Assembly (NCBI RefSeq): GCF_002968015.1
Contig: NZ_PUIP01000006.1
Location: 248,001-312,000 of the forward strand
Direction of reading: 5' to 3'
Source of the DNA: Massilia phosphatilytica
GTDB lineage: Bacteria; Pseudomonadota; Gammaproteobacteria; Burkholderiales; Burkholderiaceae_D
DNA length: 64,000 bases
The translations under genes and the position numbers were made by a program. The number at the start of each line of letters is the position of its first letter. Position 1 is the first letter of the stretch. Below, in pieces: positions 31,486-40,949 of the stretch. Below the pieces are notes generated by a model. The model was not told the origin of the DNA, ran no database searches, and worked only from the letters and a program-made list of their open reading frames with translations.

Positions 31486-32977
31486 ATTGCGGCGTCGCGA
31501 CAACGGTCACCACCGACATGGGTCGCGAATGCACGGACAACCTGGCGGCGCACGATGCAGGTGTGGACGTCGCCAGGCTATCGTTTGCCTGCGTAATAAA
31601 AGTCTTGCACGTCAATTTGCCGCGTTTTGTATCCGGCAGCCGGATGTCCAGTATCCGCGACACGATGCCCGGATTGACTGCCACGATGACGACTTCGTTC
31701 GTCTCCGGATTTTCAGCCACCAGCGCGTCCGGGTGATCGGATTTCAGGAATCGATATCCCGGCCTGATGAACCTGGTGAAATTTGCAAATGCCCAGAATT
31801 TCTGCGTGAGCTGATATTCCGGTCGCTCCAGGTTTGAAAAATCAGCCTTGATCAATCCCCAGTTCGAGCTGTTCTTTGGATCGGAAGACCTGTTCTCGAT
31901 GGCTTGCCACAGAACCCAGGCCCGGGGATTCATACTGTTGATGTCAGTAACGATCTGCTGCGCCAGTGCAATGGCCGGACGCATGTCGTTGATGTCTTCA
32001 CGCACATTGCTGGGCGATAGATCGACTTCCGACATCCATAACCGTTTTCCAGAAGTTTCTGCAATATCCCGAACCCCGCTTTTGCCGATCCATTCGTAGC
32101 TATGGACGTTGAGCTGCCCGATGACAGCTTTCGCATCGGGTGACAACCCGGCCCAATCAACGAAAAACGTCTGAGGGTTGGTTTCGTCCGGCCCGGATAT
32201 TTCCGTCTTCATTCCAGATTCGGCCAGCACCTTGGCCAACGCAATGAACATGCGCGATTGCGCTTCCGGCGACCAGTGCGCGCCTTCCTGTTTGTTCGTG
32301 GAAAACCAATACGGTGTATTGGGCTCGTTGACCGGAGACAGTGTTCTGAATCGGATACCGTGCCGTCGCTCGAGCTCCGCCGTGACGCGCGCCAGGTACC
32401 TTGCAAACCGCGTTTCGAAGCCGGGGATCAGGTTGTCCTCCAACCCGTTGACGTTACCGGATACCAGGCCACTGCGCGTCATGAAATAGGGCGGCGAATT
32501 CGAAAACGCCTCCAGGATCAGTTCCTGTGGCGTTACCCGCGCCTTGATGGCGTCAAGCCACCAGCGCTGCCCTGCATCTGCGGACCAGTCCCAGGCATCT
32601 TCGGACTCCGGATTCCACCCCAACGGCTTGCGCCAGAATCCGGGAATATCCCCGCCGGGCCGCAAATACGATGGCGTCCCGGGCGCATTGCCGCCACCAA
32701 TGTTGTAACGCGCGATATTCAGTGCAAGACCGTCCCGTCCATAGAGCAGATCGGCCAACCTTGTGCGATGTGGCTCGGCGAATTTCCCGGTCACGTGGGC
32801 AAACCAGGCAAGCGCGGTTCCCCATCCTTCAAACGGAGGCGCCGGATGCCGCCAGTCGACATTGACGACGACGGGAACCTGCACCGGCTTGTCACCGTTG
32901 TGTTCGGCGCGGGCACCGCTTGCCAGGACACCCAGCCCCGCGACAACCATGCACCGCAACAGGCTGCGAAATCTCAT
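31442..32977 (-). CDS. Secreted GH30-family glycoside hydrolase
   Basis: The product is 511 aa with a signal peptide ending around ARA-EH (residue ~24). The FEGWGTALAWFAHV opening of the catalytic barrel, NIARYNIGGGN, the acid/base Glu in LSPVNEPN and the nucleophile Glu in LWMSEVD place it in GH30, near the endo-beta-1,6-galactanase-like branch. GH30 enzymes cut beta-1,6- or beta-1,4-linked polysaccharides. The ATG at 32977 follows directly after the halogenase stop, so the two are co-translated. The C-terminal ~45 residues run beyond the beta-domain into the overlap with the EamA gene and look unstructured. Confidence 0.88.
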   Translation of the reverse strand: MRFRSLLRCMVVAGLGVLASGARAEHNGDKPVQVPVVVNVDWRHPAPPFEGWGTALAWFAHVTGKFAEPHRTRLADLLYGRDGLALNIARYNIGGGNAPGTPSYLRPGGDIPGFWRKPLGWNPESEDAWDWSADAGQRWWLDAIKARVTPQELILEAFSNSPPYFMTRSGLVSGNVNGLEDNLIPGFETRFARYLARVTAELERRHGIRFRTLSPVNEPNTPYWFSTNKQEGAHWSPEAQSRMFIALAKVLAESGMKTEISGPDETNPQTFFVDWAGLSPDAKAVIGQLNVHSYEWIGKSGVRDIAETSGKRLWMSEVDLSPSNVREDINDMRPAIALAQQIVTDINSMNPRAWVLWQAIENRSSDPKNSSNWGLIKADFSNLERPEYQLTQKFWAFANFTRFIRPGYRFLKSDHPDALVAENPETNEVVIVAVNPGIVSRILDIRLPDTKRGKLTCKTFITQANDSLATSTPASCAARLSVHSRPMSVVTVVATPQFRPAASPPRRTRSE

Positions 32978-34501
32978 TCAGCGATTCTCCATGGCCGAGG
33001 TCAGCTTGTGTTCCTTGATGTACGCTGCATGATCCGGAAGCCTCGACACGATCTTCTTGAAGTTGCGTTCGAGATTGCTGTACGCATTCGCGAGCATGGC
33101 GTCGTCCTGCAGCGCCATGGTGGGCATGTACGTTTTTGGGCGAATCCCCTGCCCCAACAGGACGGCATGCCACGACGTGCTTTGGAACAGTTCTTCGGCA
33201 GCAAGGTTCAGTTGTCCACGCTCACGGAACAGCTCGATTCTTTCCTGGAGACTGTCGGGAATCCGCATGGCTTTCACGTAGCACCATAATGCCGAGTCCT
33301 CGCGTTCCGTCGCGTGGTAATGCAGGATGAGGAAGTCCCTGACATTTTCAATTTCCCGGATTGCCTCCTTGTTGAAAGCCTGGGCGCACACCGGAGAAAA
33401 CCCGGCATCCGGAAAATAGCGGATGAGTCGCTGGATGCTGGATTGAATGAAATGAATGCTGGTGGATTCCAGCGGCTCGAGAAATCCGCTGGCCAGCCCG
33501 ATGGCGACCACGTTCCTGGTCCAGGGTGTTCTGCGCCTGCCTGCCGTAAACCTGATGCGGTTGACCGGAGCGAGCGGCTCTCCCTCCAAACTCTCCAGCA
33601 GACACCGCTCTGCCGCTTCATCCGTGGCAAATTCGCTCGAATACACGACACCGTTACCGACACGATGTTGCAAGGGTATCCGCCACTGCCACCCGAAAGG
33701 CCTGGCCGTGGAAATCGTATAGGGCGTCAGCGCCAGCTTTTGTTCACAAGGCACCGCGCACGCGCGATTCATGGGCAACCAGCGCGACCAGTCTTCATAC
33801 TCGACACCCAGCTCCTGCCCGAGCAGCATGGCGCGCATTCCCGAACAGTCGATGAACAAGTCGCCTGAAACAACCTCGCCCGACTTGAGCTTCAGCCCTG
33901 TGATAAATCCGTTTTCAGGGTCACGTTCCGCCGCCAGCATGTCGCCGATCTTGTGCGACACCCCGCGCGCGATGCAGACCCCCTTCAAAAATTTCACATA
34001 GCGGCCGGCGTCGAAGTGATAGGCAGACTGCAGATGCTGCAGCGGATCACCCGGCCGTTCGGACGCGGGCGCAAATACGTTACTGCGCGCTGCCAATGTG
34101 CACAGCGAGAATTCGGAGAAGTCGGAAACCTGTCCCTTCTCCTTCAAACGCAGCCAGTACTGGAAAAAGTAGCCGATGTCGCGTTCCACTCCATACGCGC
34201 CAAAGGGGTGGAAATACGTGGAACGTTCGTTGAGCCAACCGCGAAACTCGATACCGAGTTTGAACGTCGCCCCGGTGGCGCGTATGAACTCGGCTTCATC
34301 GATGCCGATCATTTGATGAAACGTGCGGATCGGCGGGATCGTCGCCTCGCCGACGCCTACCGTGCCGATGGCGTCGGACTCCACCAGGACGACCTCGACG
34401 GCCCGACCAAACGTGTGGGTCAACGCGGCCGCCGTCATCCAGCCGGCGGTACCGCCGCCGAGAATGACTACTTTGGCAATCCATCTATCCTTGACCATCA
34501 T
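32978..34501 (-). CDS. Tryptophan-halogenase-family flavin-dependent protein
   Basis: The product is 507 aa. The FAD-binding GGGTAGW, the halogenase signature FGWQWRIPL (WxWxIP) and an active-site-type Lys at ~81 (TFKLGIEF) are all present. PrnA/RebH-type enzymes use that Lys to carry HOCl to an aromatic substrate. Many relatives lie beside TonB receptors and glycosidases in sugar-scavenging loci, where their role is undetermined. This one lies between a TonB receptor and a GH30 gene. AAGGGG precedes the ATG pair at 34501. A terminator at 34524-34557 separates it from the TonB gene. Confidence 0.9.
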   Translation of the reverse strand: MMVKDRWIAKVVILGGGTAGWMTAAALTHTFGRAVEVVLVESDAIGTVGVGEATIPPIRTFHQMIGIDEAEFIRATGATFKLGIEFRGWLNERSTYFHPFGAYGVERDIGYFFQYWLRLKEKGQVSDFSEFSLCTLAARSNVFAPASERPGDPLQHLQSAYHFDAGRYVKFLKGVCIARGVSHKIGDMLAAERDPENGFITGLKLKSGEVVSGDLFIDCSGMRAMLLGQELGVEYEDWSRWLPMNRACAVPCEQKLALTPYTISTARPFGWQWRIPLQHRVGNGVVYSSEFATDEAAERCLLESLEGEPLAPVNRIRFTAGRRRTPWTRNVVAIGLASGFLEPLESTSIHFIQSSIQRLIRYFPDAGFSPVCAQAFNKEAIREIENVRDFLILHYHATEREDSALWCYVKAMRIPDSLQERIELFRERGQLNLAAEELFQSTSWHAVLLGQGIRPKTYMPTMALQDDAMLANAYSNLERNFKKIVSRLPDHAAYIKEHKLTSAMENR

Positions 34502-34523
34502 ATCCCCTTGTGGATCGCGTTCA

Positions 34524-34557
34524 TAAAAAAGCGCGCCGCAGAAAGCCCTGCGGCGCG
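34524..34557 (-). terminator. Intrinsic terminator between the TonB receptor and the halogenase
   Basis: CGCGCCGCAG (34532-34541) pairs perfectly with CTGCGGCGCG (34548-34557). On the minus strand the stem is followed by six T residues (the A run at 34524-34530). It lies 17 bp after the TonB stop and 23 bp before the halogenase start, so it should reduce or gate expression of the downstream pair. Confidence 0.85.
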
Positions 34558-34573
34558 TTTGCTCATGTCAGCA

Positions 34574-37429
34574 CTAGAAGCTTGCCTTCAGGGATACACT
34601 ATAGCGACGGTCGTTAAGTTGCCACAACAAACCGCCCGACGGGCGCTCGACATACGTGTGGTACATGGAATTCCTCAGATTCACGGCGTCCGCGGACAGC
34701 GTGAAGATCTTGTTGATCTGATAGCTCAACGACGCATCCAGCGACGAATACGGCGCCGCATACTGGTTCGCACCAAACACACCACTGCCGTTGATCTGGT
34801 CAAGGTAAGCGGAACGCCAGTTGTACGCGAGACGCGCCTCCAACGGCCCTTTTTCGTAGAGGCCGATCAGGTTGTAGCTGTTCTTGGACAACTTCGGTAA
34901 CGGAATGAGGGTCCCGGGCTTGAGCTCGACTTTCGAGTCCACATAGGTATAGTTGGCCTGGATGCCGAATCCTTTGAACGGGTCGGGCAGGAAATCGAAG
35001 AACTGCGTAAAGCCCGCTTCGATGCCTTTCACCGAGCCCTTGCCGAGATTGATGCTGGTGCCGATATCGTAGACGACGCCACCGAAGTTCATCGGTTCGG
35101 TGCCGCCGGCCAGGTAACCCTTGATGTCCTTTTTGAATACGCCCAGGAACGCCATGTTCGACGTGCCCCAGTAATCTTCCGCCGTCAAATCGTAGGAAGT
35201 CGCAGTCATCGGGCTCAGGTACGGATTGCCGGAACTGCCGGTCGGGCGTCCGTTGGCGTCGTACTGCGACGGGATGTTCGGATTCAGCTGGACATGCGCG
35301 GCCATGTCGGTAAAGTTTGGCCGCGTCATCGTCTTGCTATAGCCAAAGCGGATCTGCACATCCTCGTTCAGGTGCAGGCGGGTGTTCAGGCTGGGGAGGA
35401 AATTCCTGTAACTGTTATTGAGCGTAGCAGCGCGCGACCCGTTGCTGTCCTGCACATAGCCGATCGACGTCTGATCGGTCTTGACGACGCGAATGCCGGC
35501 GGTGCCGTCGAGATCGTAACCGAATACGTTGGTACCAAAGTCACCCGTGACAAAGAAGGACCGCGTCTTTTCGTGCTGTTCGTTGATATCGCCTGGACGG
35601 AAGGTCGTATCGAACGTATAGGTGTTCGGCTTGCCGGCGAACAGCTGCGCATAAGTCGAGACGGTACGATCGAGCACGCTCGAGTTGGGATTGGCGTACT
35701 CCGGGAACACTGCAACGGGCCAACCGATGCCCGGCTGCATGAAGTTGCTGGCAGGCCCGGCGTAGGCGAGATCCGGATGTTGCGCCACCGGGATGAGCGG
35801 ACACGCGCCCCAGCTGGGATTGGTGCCCGTATCGTTACAGACACCGGTATTGTTCCAGTTACCCCGCAACAGCACCTTCGTATCGGCTGCGCGGATGCCG
35901 ACGTGCAGTTTGGTAAAGAAGTGATCGCCGAGGTCGTAGTCGAAATCCTGGCTGAGCGCCGACATCTTCAGCTTATGACGGTCGACCGCATTGGCGAGCC
36001 ACTCGTAGTACCAATTCTTCGGATTGCCGAAATAGGCGTAAGGGTTGCCTGGGTTGGCCGGATCGACGATCGAAAACCTGGGTATCCTGCCGCGCACGTC
36101 GAAGGCCAGGTTCAGGTTGGGAATATTCGCAACGCTTCTGTTTTCGTTATCGTAAAGCTTGATGGAGTCGCCGTTGCGGTCGGCGTCGTAATTGGCACGT
36201 TCATATGCGAAGTCGGTCTTCGACTTCAGCTTGTCCGAGATGCGCCACTTGACGTTCACCGCGGACAGGTTCGTGCGGTTGCGGACGTCCTGGTCGAACC
36301 GGGAGGACGAGAAGATTTGCGGCGACAGGACGCCGCTCGTCGCGCTGCCATCCGGTCCCCAGGTCCAGGTGGAACCTGCCGCTGCGCGCGGGTCGCTGTT
36401 CTTGTCGTCGCCGTAGATGTATTCGCCGCGGCGGACAAACTTGTAGTTCGAATAGAGATTCTGTGCCGTGAGGAGAACGTCGTTGTTCACCTGCCACTGG
36501 TAGGCGAGCGCCAGGCCCTGACGCTTGCGGTTACCCGAGTCCTGGTACATTTCGAAGGACGTCGGCACATACAATTCCGAGAGCCCCCCTTTGTTCGGCA
36601 TCGAGTTGTAGGCCGCAACCTTGGCCGCCGAAGGAACTGCCGTCGGGTCGGTCGCACATTTCCCGACGGTTGCCGTCAGACAGTGCTGCTGCTGTTGAAG
36701 AACGGCATCCTGGCGATAATAGGTCTCGCTTGCCGTCGCATTCACCAGGAAGCCCATGCGGCCAAAATCCGTCTTGAACTGGCGGCTCAACAGGCCCGAA
36801 CCCGACGGTGAATACTTGCGGATCCGATCGTAGTAATTGGACTTGAGCGTAATGACGTTGATGTCTTCTTTCGAGTCGAAGGGCAGTCGCGTGCGAATGT
36901 TGACCACGCCGCCGACACCGCCCTCGATCAGGTTGGACGCCGCGTTCTTGTAGACGTCGACGCCGGCCATGAGTTCGGAGGGCAGCCCTTCCAGGTCGGG
37001 TGCCCGACCACCGTTGGCCGTAAAGAAGTCGCGTCCGTCGATCAGGTTGCGGACCTGCGTAATGCCACGGATCGTGATCGCGGGCTCGGTGCGGTGGTCG
37101 TAATCGGTGCCACCCTCACCGTAGCGGCGCTGGATCTGAACGCCGGCAACCCGCTGCAGCGACTCGACGGTACTCACATCCGGCAACTTGCCGATATCGG
37201 TTGCCTGGATCGAGTCGACGATCTGATTGGCGTCCTGCTTGAGATCGCGCGCCGACTTCAACGCCGCTCGCTGACCGGTGACGATCACGGTGCTCGGGGC
37301 GTTCGCGTCCCCGCTTGCATTCGCACTGCCCGCCTCCTGCGCATGCGCGGCCAGTGGCCCTGCGATGGCAAGCGCGCAAGCTTGGGCGACCATCGTTTTT
37401 TTAATCGTTTTTGTATTTCCGTTTCGCAC
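34574..37429 (-). CDS. TonB-dependent receptor, carbohydrate-uptake type (GTG start)
   Basis: The product is 951 aa. It starts with a basic KTIKK leader and a signal peptide ending AHA-QE. The plug domain includes VIVTGQRAALKSA, DSIQATDIGKLPD and a GGVGGVVNIRT segment. A long 22-strand barrel follows, ending in YSVSLKASF with the terminal Phe. This matches the TonB receptor group found with sugar-utilisation genes. The likely start is the GTG at 37427-37429, because AAGGAG lies 9 bases before it and the KTIKK leader begins right after; an upstream in-frame ATG at 37516 has no such site. It leads an operon with the halogenase and GH30. Confidence 0.93.
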   Translation of the reverse strand: MRNGNTKTIKKTMVAQACALAIAGPLAAHAQEAGSANASGDANAPSTVIVTGQRAALKSARDLKQDANQIVDSIQATDIGKLPDVSTVESLQRVAGVQIQRRYGEGGTDYDHRTEPAITIRGITQVRNLIDGRDFFTANGGRAPDLEGLPSELMAGVDVYKNAASNLIEGGVGGVVNIRTRLPFDSKEDINVITLKSNYYDRIRKYSPSGSGLLSRQFKTDFGRMGFLVNATASETYYRQDAVLQQQQHCLTATVGKCATDPTAVPSAAKVAAYNSMPNKGGLSELYVPTSFEMYQDSGNRKRQGLALAYQWQVNNDVLLTAQNLYSNYKFVRRGEYIYGDDKNSDPRAAAGSTWTWGPDGSATSGVLSPQIFSSSRFDQDVRNRTNLSAVNVKWRISDKLKSKTDFAYERANYDADRNGDSIKLYDNENRSVANIPNLNLAFDVRGRIPRFSIVDPANPGNPYAYFGNPKNWYYEWLANAVDRHKLKMSALSQDFDYDLGDHFFTKLHVGIRAADTKVLLRGNWNNTGVCNDTGTNPSWGACPLIPVAQHPDLAYAGPASNFMQPGIGWPVAVFPEYANPNSSVLDRTVSTYAQLFAGKPNTYTFDTTFRPGDINEQHEKTRSFFVTGDFGTNVFGYDLDGTAGIRVVKTDQTSIGYVQDSNGSRAATLNNSYRNFLPSLNTRLHLNEDVQIRFGYSKTMTRPNFTDMAAHVQLNPNIPSQYDANGRPTGSSGNPYLSPMTATSYDLTAEDYWGTSNMAFLGVFKKDIKGYLAGGTEPMNFGGVVYDIGTSINLGKGSVKGIEAGFTQFFDFLPDPFKGFGIQANYTYVDSKVELKPGTLIPLPKLSKNSYNLIGLYEKGPLEARLAYNWRSAYLDQINGSGVFGANQYAAPYSSLDASLSYQINKIFTLSADAVNLRNSMYHTYVERPSGGLLWQLNDRRYSVSLKASF

Positions 37430-37742
37430 AGCAAATATCTCCTTATAGTAATTATTAGGAAGTGCTTTTGTATGCTGCTCTTGTTCGGGAGGGCCAACCA
37501 TGCCACGGTGCGACAAGGTTAGCGCATACCATGTTACGAGAAAAGATTGCTAACAATGCTATGCGGTTTTTGTGTAAAGATATAGCGTTTCAGGATAGAT
37601 TTGCATGCGCGGACAGCTCGGCGGTGGAGGACGATGGCGTGATGATTCGGCGTGGCGGGGCCGGTTGCAGGCGGGATTTTACGGCAACGTTACCATGCAT
37701 GGCGGGTCGGACTTGCGATGCGCCGCATCCGACCCAGGATGT
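37430..37742. other. Non-coding 313-bp stretch between the two TonB receptor genes
   Basis: I see no credible gene here. It holds the AAGGAG site of the downstream receptor, an AT-richer stretch at 37440-37600, and an imperfect palindrome ATTG-TTAG-CAAT on the minus strand (37546-37557), which could be part of a LacI/GntR-type operator. A TTTACA hexamer on the minus strand near 37574-37579 could be a -35. No clear terminator follows the upstream receptor gene. Confidence 0.4.
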
Positions 37743-39932
37743 TCAGAACTTCATTTCGAGGGTCGCGCGCACGCTGCGGTACAGCGGCGTGATGGTGCGC
37801 GTGGATTGGGTGCCGTTGCTGGCCAGGACGTAGCTGCTTTCGCTGACGTAGTCCTGCGCGAGCAGGTTCGCGGTCGCCACGCGCAATTGCAGCTTCGGAT
37901 CGAACTTCCACAGCGCGTACAGGTCGAGGTCACGGCGGACGGACTGGTAGCTGATCTGGTTCGCCGACACGCGTACCTGGCCGCCGTTCTTGAACACGTA
38001 CGAGCCGCCCACCGTCAGCGCACCGCGCTTGTAATCCGCGCCCAGCGTGGCGGACAGGGGCGTCTGCGCATCCAGGCGGTTGTTCGGACCCGGCACCGAA
38101 TCGACGGTCGACCAGTTGCGCGACAGGCTCGCGCGCAGGTCCAGCGCCTCTTTCGTGTCGATCACGGCCTTCAGCGGGAATTTCGCTTCCAGTTCCAGGC
38201 CGTGGGTCCGTGCCTGGCCCGCGTTGGACGGCGTCGACACCCAGCGCGTGCCGTCGAACAGCACCTGGTTGCGCGTGTAGTCGTCGATGCGGCGGGTCGA
38301 CACGCTCGCCGACAGCAGCGCGCCCTCGGCCCAGTAATGCTCGTACGATGCGTCGATGCCCAGCGCCAGCTCCGGCTTCAGGTTCGGGTTGCCGATGTAG
38401 TCCGGTTCCGTCTGACTATTGTTCACGGATGTGAAGCGGTGCGGGATCAGGCTCTGCAGGCCAGGCGCCTTGTACGTGCGCGTGACGGCAAGGCGCACCT
38501 GATCGCCCTTCGTGTCGGGCAGCTTGTACAAGGTCTGCATCAGCGGGCTCCACACGGTCGAGCGCGAGTGCGCCGTCGCGAACGTGTTGCCTTCCGTCCG
38601 CGTCTGGATGCCTTCCCAGCGCGCGCCGAGGTACACGGACCAGCGCGGCGTCACGTTCCACTCGTCCTGCGTGTAGAGCGCCAGCCGGGCGACATGGGAA
38701 TTGTAGAATTCGTCGCCGCCGGGCAGCGCGACGTCCGGCCGGAAATAGTCGCGGTCGCGGCGCGAATCGTCGCGCGTCGCATAGCCGCCGTCCCAGCCGA
38801 AGGCGAGCGCATGGCCTTCCCACGTGCCGCTGGTGTACTTGCCCATGGAGCTGATGCCGCGGTCCGTGCCGGCGGACAGGACCACCTCGTGCAGCGCGGG
38901 CGACACCGGATTGCCGCTGCCGGTGCGATACGTCGCGTTGGCGAGGGCGCCGTACAGGCCGCTCATCTTGGCGTCGAGCTTGCCGCCGCCGGCGAACTTG
39001 TGCACCCAGTTCAGCTCCTCGCGGAAGAAGCGGTTGTCGTTGCTCATCGTCTGATCCAGCGCCGGATACGCGGGCAACGGGCCGAGCTGGGTGGCGAGGC
39101 GTCCTTCGGAGACGTTCTGGAACCGGTTGATGTTGAAGAACGTCTGCGACGTCAGGGTATCGCCGTTGTCGAAGCTCCAGTTCAGGCGCGGGCCCAGGTT
39201 GAAGGCCGTGAAGCGGCCGGCGTCGGACTGGTCGCCCAGGCGCAGCCCGTCGAGGCGGCCGGCCGTGTCGAGATGCCGCTCGACGGTCGCCGGCTCGCGC
39301 CAGAAGTGCGAGCGCGACAGGTTCGCCGACAGCGAATACGACAGCTTGCCGACCCGATCCGACAGCTGCAGGTTGAAGGACGGGTTCGCGACATCATGCC
39401 CGTGGCCGTAGCCCGCCTTCAGTTCCCGCTGGGCCGTCCTGACCGTCTTCTTGAGGACGATGTTGATGGTGCCGGCGATCGATTGCGTGGAGAATTCCGC
39501 GCTGGCCGCGCGCAACACTTCGATGCGCTCGATGACATCCGGCGCCAGGGAATCGATGGAAAACCCGGCCGGCGCGCGCTCGCCATTGATCAGCACCTGC
39601 GTATAGCCGTTGCCCAGTCCGCGCATGCGGATCTCGCCGCCCCGTCCGCCGGTCCCGCTGACGGTCACGCCGGGCACGCGCTTCAGCACGTCGAGCACGC
39701 TTGTGTCGCCATACTTGACGATCTCGTCGTGGTTGACGACGATCTTGCTGGCGGTGTCGTCGCGGCGCGGATTATATGTGTCGGCCGCGCCCTTCACCTC
39801 GACCTGCTGGATCTTGCCATCCTTCTCTTTCTGCGCGACAGACAGGGGCGCTTGTTGGGCATGAACGGCGAACGGGGTGGCGATGGCGGCGGCGAGCAGG
39901 GTCAGGCGGAATGGCGTTTTCACGATATGCAT
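37743..39932 (-). CDS. TonB-dependent outer-membrane receptor
   Basis: The product is ~729 aa. A signal peptide (MHIVKTPFRLTLLAAAIA, ending VHA-QQ) is followed by a TonB-box-like IQQVEVKG, a plug domain (TSVLDVLKRVPGVTVSG, then RMRGLGNGYTQVLINGE) and a barrel ending SVRATLEMKF. The shape is that of siderophore or vitamin receptors rather than the longer sugar type next door. The ATG at 39932 gives the best signal peptide but has no ribosome site; an ATG at 39962 is the alternative. It is divergent from psd. No regulator of the FecR or sigma type is adjacent, so the ligand is unknown. Confidence 0.9.
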   Translation of the reverse strand: MHIVKTPFRLTLLAAAIATPFAVHAQQAPLSVAQKEKDGKIQQVEVKGAADTYNPRRDDTASKIVVNHDEIVKYGDTSVLDVLKRVPGVTVSGTGGRGGEIRMRGLGNGYTQVLINGERAPAGFSIDSLAPDVIERIEVLRAASAEFSTQSIAGTINIVLKKTVRTAQRELKAGYGHGHDVANPSFNLQLSDRVGKLSYSLSANLSRSHFWREPATVERHLDTAGRLDGLRLGDQSDAGRFTAFNLGPRLNWSFDNGDTLTSQTFFNINRFQNVSEGRLATQLGPLPAYPALDQTMSNDNRFFREELNWVHKFAGGGKLDAKMSGLYGALANATYRTGSGNPVSPALHEVVLSAGTDRGISSMGKYTSGTWEGHALAFGWDGGYATRDDSRRDRDYFRPDVALPGGDEFYNSHVARLALYTQDEWNVTPRWSVYLGARWEGIQTRTEGNTFATAHSRSTVWSPLMQTLYKLPDTKGDQVRLAVTRTYKAPGLQSLIPHRFTSVNNSQTEPDYIGNPNLKPELALGIDASYEHYWAEGALLSASVSTRRIDDYTRNQVLFDGTRWVSTPSNAGQARTHGLELEAKFPLKAVIDTKEALDLRASLSRNWSTVDSVPGPNNRLDAQTPLSATLGADYKRGALTVGGSYVFKNGGQVRVSANQISYQSVRRDLDLYALWKFDPKLQLRVATANLLAQDYVSESSYVLASNGTQSTRTITPLYRSVRATLEMKF

Positions 39933-40097
39933 GTCAGAATGGCAAAAGAGGGCGGCCGCCATTGTCCATCAGATCCTCGGCTTTTTGTTGCCCTTGCGTA
40001 AATATTTTTGATATGCATTACCGTCGGCCATCCCGCGGTTTTGCTTTAGAGAACATCCGTGCCGCTATAATGGCGCGTCTTCATATCGAGGTTTACC

Positions 40098-40949
40098 GTG
40101 TCCGATCGCCTGAAAGTCCTTCCCCAGTACCTGCTGCCGAAGCGGCGCCTCACGACGTTTGCCGGCCGCGTGGCCGGTGCCAAGGGTGGCACGGTGACGA
40201 CGCGGCTGATCCGCTGGTTCGTCGCGAAGTACGGCGTGAACATGCTCGAGGCCGAGAATCCGGACATCACCAGCTATAAAAGCTTCAACGAATTCTTCAC
40301 CCGTCCGCTGAAAGCCGGTGTGCGCCCGCTGGCCGATGCCGATTTCGTCTGTCCCGTCGACGGCGCCATCAGCCAGTTCGGCGCCATCGACGATCACCAC
40401 ATCCTGCAGGCGAAGGGCCACCGCTTCACGACGACGGAACTGGTCGGCGGCGACGCGAACCTCGCCAAACAGTTCCAGCACGGCGCCTTTGCCAACCTGT
40501 ACCTGTCGCCGAAGGATTACCACCGCCTGCACATGCCGTGCGACGGCCGGCTGACGCGGATGATCTACGTGCCGGGCGCCCTGTTTTCCGTGAATCCGAC
40601 GACGGCGCGCGGCGTGCCGAACCTGTTCGCCCGCAACGAGCGCGTCGTGTGCGTGTTCGAATCGCCGGAACACGGGCCATTCGTGCTGGTGCTCGTGGGC
40701 GCGACGATCGTCGGCAGCATGGCCACCGTATGGCACGGCGTCGTGAATCCGCCCCGCATGCAGAAGGTGACGGAGTGGACCTATGCGGACCGCGACATCG
40801 TGCTGAAAAAGGGAGAGGAAATGGGCCGTTTCCTGCTCGGCTCGACGATCGTCATGCTGTTCCGCCCCGATACGATCCGTTTCAATCCGGACTGGGCCCC
40901 GGAACGCTCTGTCCGCCTGGGCGAGATGATGGGCAATCGGCCGGCCTGA
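40098..40949 (+). CDS. psd: Phosphatidylserine decarboxylase
   Basis: The product is 283 aa. It has the proenzyme pattern of the short PSD type: FTRPLKAGVRPL, VCPVDGAISQFG, HGAFANLYLSPKDYHRLHMP and the self-cleavage site LLGSTIVML (~250), where the Ser becomes the pyruvoyl group. The enzyme converts phosphatidylserine to phosphatidylethanolamine at the inner membrane. Its stop overlaps the next ATG (TGATG), so a small membrane protein is coupled to it. Confidence 0.96.
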   Translation: MSDRLKVLPQYLLPKRRLTTFAGRVAGAKGGTVTTRLIRWFVAKYGVNMLEAENPDITSYKSFNEFFTRPLKAGVRPLADADFVCPVDGAISQFGAIDDHHILQAKGHRFTTTELVGGDANLAKQFQHGAFANLYLSPKDYHRLHMPCDGRLTRMIYVPGALFSVNPTTARGVPNLFARNERVVCVFESPEHGPFVLVLVGATIVGSMATVWHGVVNPPRMQKVTEWTYADRDIVLKKGEEMGRFLLGSTIVMLFRPDTIRFNPDWAPERSVRLGEMMGNRPA

